This document shows, one piece after another, positions 5,920-9,568 of a stretch of DNA of 9,568 nucleotides. The notes under the pieces were generated by a model. It had not been told where the DNA came from and did not search any database. It saw only the letters and a list, made by a program, of their open reading frames with translations. Position 1 is the stretch's first letter, and each line of letters begins with the position of its first letter. Made by a program: the position numbers and the translations under genes. The stretch is from Bacillota bacterium (GTDB lineage: Bacteria > Bacillota > Clostridia > Oscillospirales > Acutalibacteraceae), in assembly GCA_023460155.1 (NCBI GenBank), contig JAEWRF010000176.1, positions 1-9,568 on the forward strand. Direction: 5' to 3'.

Positions 5920-8900
5920 TTACCTGCGCCTTAGTGCACAGACCAGGCTCCCTGCCGCAAGAACGGCCACGGCAATCGTCCACAGGTTCGCGATTGCGAT
6001 GCCCTGCCAGCCGGTCGTCAGCAGGAACAGGAGAATTGCTGCCGCTGCCGCTGCCGTCGCTATGATCGGGCCGCGGTTGGCGTTGCCTCTGTTCGCTTCC
6101 CTGCGCCTCCATGCGAGAGCCGCACCGAAAATCGCTGCCGCCGCCAGAACCGCGGAAAGCAGAATGAACGGTTTGGGGACTTTCGCGCCTGCCGGGGCCT
6201 GCGCTGGCTTCGCGCCGCCCGCACCGGCCGTCACGTTTGCAAAATCATGGGAAGTCTGATCGGCGATGCCGCCGATCGCGTCTGCGGAATCCGCATTCTG
6301 AATGTTCTTGACCGCTGCGCTGTAAATCTGATCGATTTCATCAATAGCCTTTTTCCGCTGCTCGTCGGTCAGGGTCTTCGGAAGCGCATCAATCGCTTTC
6401 TGCCGTGCATCCGCGAGCTTTTGCAGCGCGATGTCCTTTGCCGCGTTCAACTTAGAGGTATCACTTTCCGGAATGGAGGAAGTGTTGTTGTTTTCGGGAG
6501 TGGTTTTCCCACCCATGCCGTTATTGCTTCCGGAAGCGGTTCCTCCGGCATTCGTATCGCCGCCGTTGCTGCTCCCGCCGCCGGGGTTATTGGTGCTTCC
6601 GCCGTGGTTCGCGGTGCCTCCGTGGTTATTGTTTCCGCCGCCGGGATTCGTCTTCCCTCCGTTGGGGTTGGGGGCAGGAGCAGGATTGGGATTGGGGTTC
6701 GGGTTCGGATTGGGATTTCCGCCGGGATTATTGTTGTCGCCGGTGTCCATTCCTCCGTTCCCGCCGCCGTTGCCTCCATTGCCGCCGTTCCCTCCGCCGG
6801 TATATTTCCAGTTGGCGGCCACAGTGACATTTTGAGCGGGCATGGAAAAGGTTGTGGCGGCGCTGCCGGCGTTTGCAAAGGTAACTCCGTCCTGGCTGGT
6901 CCAGCCGGTAAAGCTGTAGCCGCTTCTGGTTCCCGCCTGAATGGTCACGGTATCGCCCGCTTCGTAAAGGCCGGTGCCGGAGTTGGCTGACTGGCTGCCG
7001 GTAACCGTCACGCTGTACTTCAGCGCCTGGGTATAGGCAACCGCATAGGTGGAAAACGCATCCGCGTCAAACGAAAGGGTCTGCACAGCATCGTCATACA
7101 CCGCGGAAATCGCGCTGACATCGGTGACTCCGTTTTCGGTGTGGGAGCGGAGGATATGATATCCTGATTTCCCCTGCAGTTCTTTGGGAATGTCAAGCAC
7201 AATGTGCAGGGTCTGGCCCGCAAGAGGCTGGATGTACTGCTCTCCGTCGTCCGAGGTGCCGCTGATGATCTTGACCAGCTTCGCATTGAGATAGACACCC
7301 ACGTATTGGTTTTCGCCCAGAGCCGCAACAATGTCACTCTTATCGGACGGGCTGTCCTCTTTTTCCACCTCCAGCCTGATTTCCACTTTTGCTCCCGGCT
7401 GCTGTGCGATGGCGTTGTCCGCGTCGTCGAACATTGCCTCCAGATTTCCCGCGGCGGTCGAAGGCGTATTGCTGCCCGTGATGACCACTTTGGTAATTTT
7501 CGCACCGCTTGGCAGGGTAAGATTTTCCGTGACGGACGCATCCCGGATGGTAATCTGCCGCGTGACCGTCGAGACATCCTTCTGCGCCACAAGGCTGTAG
7601 CTGCCATAGGGAATATTGGTGAACTGGAACATGCCGTCGTCGCCGGTGGTCACGGTAGAACCGAACTGGATGCCTTCCGTGCCGTTTTTCATCAGCTTGA
7701 CGGTCGCACCCTTCACGGGGTTGCCGTTGTCGTCGCTCACAATGCCGCCGCCAAGGCTGCCGGTGTTTCCTCCTGCCTTGGTTACGGTCAGCTTTGCCGC
7801 ACTGGTCGCCGTGTCGGCCGCACCAGTGGAACTGACCACGCAGTAGTAGTAACTGATGCCCTCCGGCTGTTTGTCGAGGGTGAGGGCTGCATCGGTTTTG
7901 CCGTTCAGCTTTTCGCCGCCGCTGTTGGAATTGGCCGCGTTTCGGTACCACTGATAAGTCACGCCCGCTTTCGCTGCGGTGGCGTTCACCGTGAAGCTCG
8001 CGGTCATGTCGGTGGTTGCCTCAATGTCAGTCGGCTGCTGAGCGATGGTGATGCTGTTGGCTGTCGGAACAGTAATGTCGTTTGGCTCTGCCGGAGTAAT
8101 CTGGCCGTCGTTTATGGTGATCGTTTGGGTCACCACACCGCCGTTCGGGAGCTTCACCGTAACGATGTACGTGCCGTCGGGCAAATTCTCAAACTTGTAA
8201 CGCCCGTCCGTCCCTGTGGTCTGCGGGTTTTCGCTGGTGCCCGCCTTGGGCGAGAGGGTAACCACCGCGTTTTCCACTGGGGAGCCGTTCTCGTCCTTCA
8301 CAACTCCCTGAATGGTCATGAGGTTGTTCAACGGCGTGCTGCGGACGGTGAGCTTTGCGATGCCGGAAGTCACGGCATCCGCGCCGGTAGCCTGCATCAC
8401 ACAGTAATAATAGGTGACGCCCTTGGTATCGGTGGGCGCACAGTAGGTCGCCGAGGTTGCGCCGTCAATCGCCGTACCGCCGGAAGTGCTGTTCGCTGTG
8501 TTACTATACCACTGGTACAGGACCGTTCCGCCGGTGGGAACGCCCGCGTTCACGGTGAATTTCGCCGTGTCGTTGAGCACCACCGTCTGGTTCTTCGGCT
8601 GACTGGTAATGCTGATGATCGCCTTATCGGGCAGAGTGACCGGAATATTCGGAATCACGTTGGGGACATTGATGGGATTCACCACAAAGATCGGGCCGTC
8701 CGGCAGGGTGATTTCGAGCCTGTAGATTCCATCCGGCACGTCGGCAAATTTGTATTTGCCGTCTGCGGCGGTGGTCTGCGGGTTCTGGCTCGAGGTAAAG
8801 CCTGTCTTTGCCGGGGTATCGATGTTGATGAGTTTCACGGCTGCACCGTTCACCGGCTGCTTCTGCTTGTTCTGCACGGTGCCCTGAATGACGCCGTAGG

Positions 8901-9568
8901 TGAACACCGTCACCTTGGCGGCGCGGGTGGTGACCGGTGCAAGGCTGCCGCCCGATACCACACAGTAATAGTAGGCTGTGCCCTTGTTTGCTGTGGCGGG
9001 GGAATAACTCGCGCTCACCGCGCCGGAAATCTCCGTGCCGCCGCTGTTCGAGTTCTTCCCACTGCTGTACCACTGATAGGTCAGCGCTGTTCCATCCGTG
9101 GAGGACGCGTCCGCCGTGAGGCTGACCGCAGTGCCGTTTTTAACGGTTGCGTCCTGCGGCTGGCCGTTGATACGGATGCTTACCGCGTCGGGAATCACGA
9201 TGCCGGGATCAATGGGATCCGTCGGGTGGGCGGGCGGATTCGTGCCGGGGAAGCTGTACGGTCCGCTTATAATCTTTCCACCGTTCGGCAGGGTGATAAC
9301 GAGAGTATACCTGCCGTCCGGTACGGTTTCAAACCGGTACGCGCCGTCCAAGCCTGTCGTCTGGGGATTGGTGCTTGAGGTCATGGCGACGCTGCCGTAA
9401 GGCCATGTGCCGTCCGCGTATTTCAGCTCGACCTTCGCGCCGGAAATGAGGGTGCCGTCCGCTTTTTTTACTGCGCCCGCAACGGTGTTCGTGCCCACCA
9501 CTTTCAGGGTGGCGATGCGGGAAAATGCCTCGATATTCGCGGTGCTGTCGTAGGCATAGCCGTAAAGC
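5920..9568 (-). CDS. Large multidomain surface protein with Cna-B-like, Ig-like and InlB-like repeats and C-terminal membrane helices (N-terminus outside window)
   Basis: The frame is open from the right edge to TAA at 5920, giving the last 1215 residues (residue 1 = codon at 9567). The in-frame GTG at 9501 is not the start. Domains in order: Cna-B/carboxypeptidase-regulatory-like units at about 25-126, 225-312, 418-500 and 605-686 (pattern NPQTTG-x-DG-x-Y-x-F, then PDG-x-Y and LP-x-G); Ig-like units at 127-221, 316-408 and 504-595 (pattern QWY, then YYYC); an unassigned domain at 689-848; an InlB B-repeat-like domain at 850-922 (YEAGDTVTIQAGTRSGYSF, FTGWTS, FSMPAQNVTVAANW); a Gly/Asn/Pro-rich stalk at 923-1030 with an (Asn-Pro)n run; a charged helical segment at 1034-1112 that resembles DUF1542; and three hydrophobic helices at about 1133-1152, 1167-1187 and 1194-1212, ending CALRRR. 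I see no LPXTG motif. The likely role is an adhesin or extracellular scaffold tied to the membrane; the ligand is unknown. Confidence 0.9.
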   Translation of the reverse strand, partial: LYGYAYDSTANIEAFSRIATLKVVGTNTVAGAVKKADGTLISGAKVELKYADGTWPYGSVAMTSSTNPQTTGLDGAYRFETVPDGRYTLVITLPNGGKIISGPYSFPGTNPPAHPTDPIDPGIVIPDAVSIRINGQPQDATVKNGTAVSLTADASSTDGTALTYQWYSSGKNSNSGGTEISGAVSASYSPATANKGTAYYYCVVSGGSLAPVTTRAAKVTVFTYGVIQGTVQNKQKQPVNGAAVKLINIDTPAKTGFTSSQNPQTTAADGKYKFADVPDGIYRLEITLPDGPIFVVNPINVPNVIPNIPVTLPDKAIISITSQPKNQTVVLNDTAKFTVNAGVPTGGTVLYQWYSNTANSTSGGTAIDGATSATYCAPTDTKGVTYYYCVMQATGADAVTSGIAKLTVRSTPLNNLMTIQGVVKDENGSPVENAVVTLSPKAGTSENPQTTGTDGRYKFENLPDGTYIVTVKLPNGGVVTQTITINDGQITPAEPNDITVPTANSITIAQQPTDIEATTDMTASFTVNATAAKAGVTYQWYRNAANSNSGGEKLNGKTDAALTLDKQPEGISYYYCVVSSTGAADTATSAAKLTVTKAGGNTGSLGGGIVSDDNGNPVKGATVKLMKNGTEGIQFGSTVTTGDDGMFQFTNIPYGSYSLVAQKDVSTVTRQITIRDASVTENLTLPSGAKITKVVITGSNTPSTAAGNLEAMFDDADNAIAQQPGAKVEIRLEVEKEDSPSDKSDIVAALGENQYVGVYLNAKLVKIISGTSDDGEQYIQPLAGQTLHIVLDIPKELQGKSGYHILRSHTENGVTDVSAISAVYDDAVQTLSFDADAFSTYAVAYTQALKYSVTVTGSQSANSGTGLYEAGDTVTIQAGTRSGYSFTGWTSQDGVTFANAGSAATTFSMPAQNVTVAANWKYTGGGNGGNGGNGGGNGGMDTGDNNNPGGNPNPNPNPNPNPAPAPNPNGGKTNPGGGNNNHGGTANHGGSTNNPGGGSSNGGDTNAGGTASGSNNGMGGKTTPENNNTSSIPESDTSKLNAAKDIALQKLADARQKAIDALPKTLTDEQRKKAIDEIDQIYSAAVKNIQNADSADAIGGIADQTSHDFANVTAGAGGAKPAQAPAGAKVPKPFILLSAVLAAAAIFGAALAWRRREANRGNANRGPIIATAAAAAAILLFLLTTGWQGIAIANLWTIAVAVLAAGSLVCALRRR
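6478..6801 (-). repeat. Low-complexity Gly/Asn/Pro stalk region of the surface protein
   Basis: About 108 codons encode Gly-Gly-Asn runs, an (Asn-Pro)n tract near 6661-6720 and further Gly/Asn/His/Ser repeats. It separates the folded extracellular domains from the membrane-proximal helical segment, as wall-spanning stalks do in Gram-positive surface proteins. Short repeats such as GGATTG/GGGTTC on the plus strand make the length liable to change. Confidence 0.75.
7510..9495 (-). repeat. Tandem Cna-B-like plus Ig-like domain repeats inside the surface protein gene
   Basis: Three composite units of about 178-197 residues lie head to tail (about 9495-8905, 8895-8344 and 8316-7783), each a Cna-B-like part then an Ig-like part. 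A fourth, lone Cna-B-like part follows (7755-7510). The copies are clearly related in protein sequence (NPQTTG, PDG-x-Y, QWY, YYYC) but have diverged in DNA, so they are old duplications. Copy number could still vary between strains. Confidence 0.8.

Noticed and set aside
7204..9378. Long plus-strand open frame antisense to the surface protein gene
   Set aside because: It lies fully opposite a clear coding region with conserved repeated domains. Its translation is rich in Arg, His, Gly and Val with no family motif, as expected from GC-rich antisense frames.
9499..9501. GTG at 9501 as the start of the surface protein
   Set aside because: The frame is open upstream to the window edge with similar composition, and there is no ribosome binding site or signal peptide.
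1..9568. CRISPR arrays, insertion sequences, tRNA genes, phage attachment sites
   Set aside because: I saw no regularly spaced direct repeats, transposase or integrase motifs, or tRNA-like cloverleaf sequences; the only tandem repeats are protein domain repeats.

Overview
The window looks like a chromosomal segment of a fairly GC-rich Gram-positive anaerobe, most likely a clostridial organism of the Oscillospiraceae/Ruminococcaceae type. This is inferred from the gene families: a CBS/DRTGG-containing family II pyrophosphatase, a DUF3842-larB-larC cluster, an AraC regulator next to a DUF2000 protein, and a large Ig/Cna-B-like surface protein. Strong GGAGG-type ribosome binding sites agree with this. 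There are no tRNA or rRNA genes, CRISPR arrays, transposases or phage genes.

Region 1 (1-2600, minus strand) is a compact operon read right to left: a DUF3842 protein, then larB, then larC, which runs off the left edge. LarB and LarC belong to the pathway that makes the nickel-pincer nucleotide cofactor of lactate racemase (LarA) and related racemases/epimerases. larB and larC overlap by ATGA. Upstream is a good sigma-A promoter with a 17-base spacer, then a leader of about 220 nt. The leader carries a terminator-like hairpin and an overlapping alternative helix. This looks like an attenuator or riboswitch-type leader and is the most interesting feature of the window. larA and larE are not in view.

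Region 2 (2631-4280, minus strand) encodes a 549-residue Mn-dependent family II inorganic pyrophosphatase with a CBS-DRTGG-CBS regulatory insert. No clear terminator lies directly behind it, so its message may run into the lar leader.

Region 3 (4281-5805) is a divergent intergenic region followed by a plus-strand pair: an AraC-family regulator with an unusual start region, and a small DUF2000 protein. Two strong hairpins (5825-5842 and 5865-5903) fill the gap to the convergent gene.

Region 4 (5920-9568, minus strand) is the C-terminal 1215 residues of a very large extracellular protein. It has alternating Cna-B/carboxypeptidase-regulatory-like and Ig-like domains, an InlB B-repeat-like domain, a Gly/Asn/Pro-rich stalk, a helical DUF1542-like segment and three C-terminal membrane helices in place of an LPXTG signal.

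The sequence itself gives only a loose link between regions. The pyrophosphatase could remove pyrophosphate made by nucleotide-dependent steps of Lar cofactor synthesis, but this is inference from adjacency.
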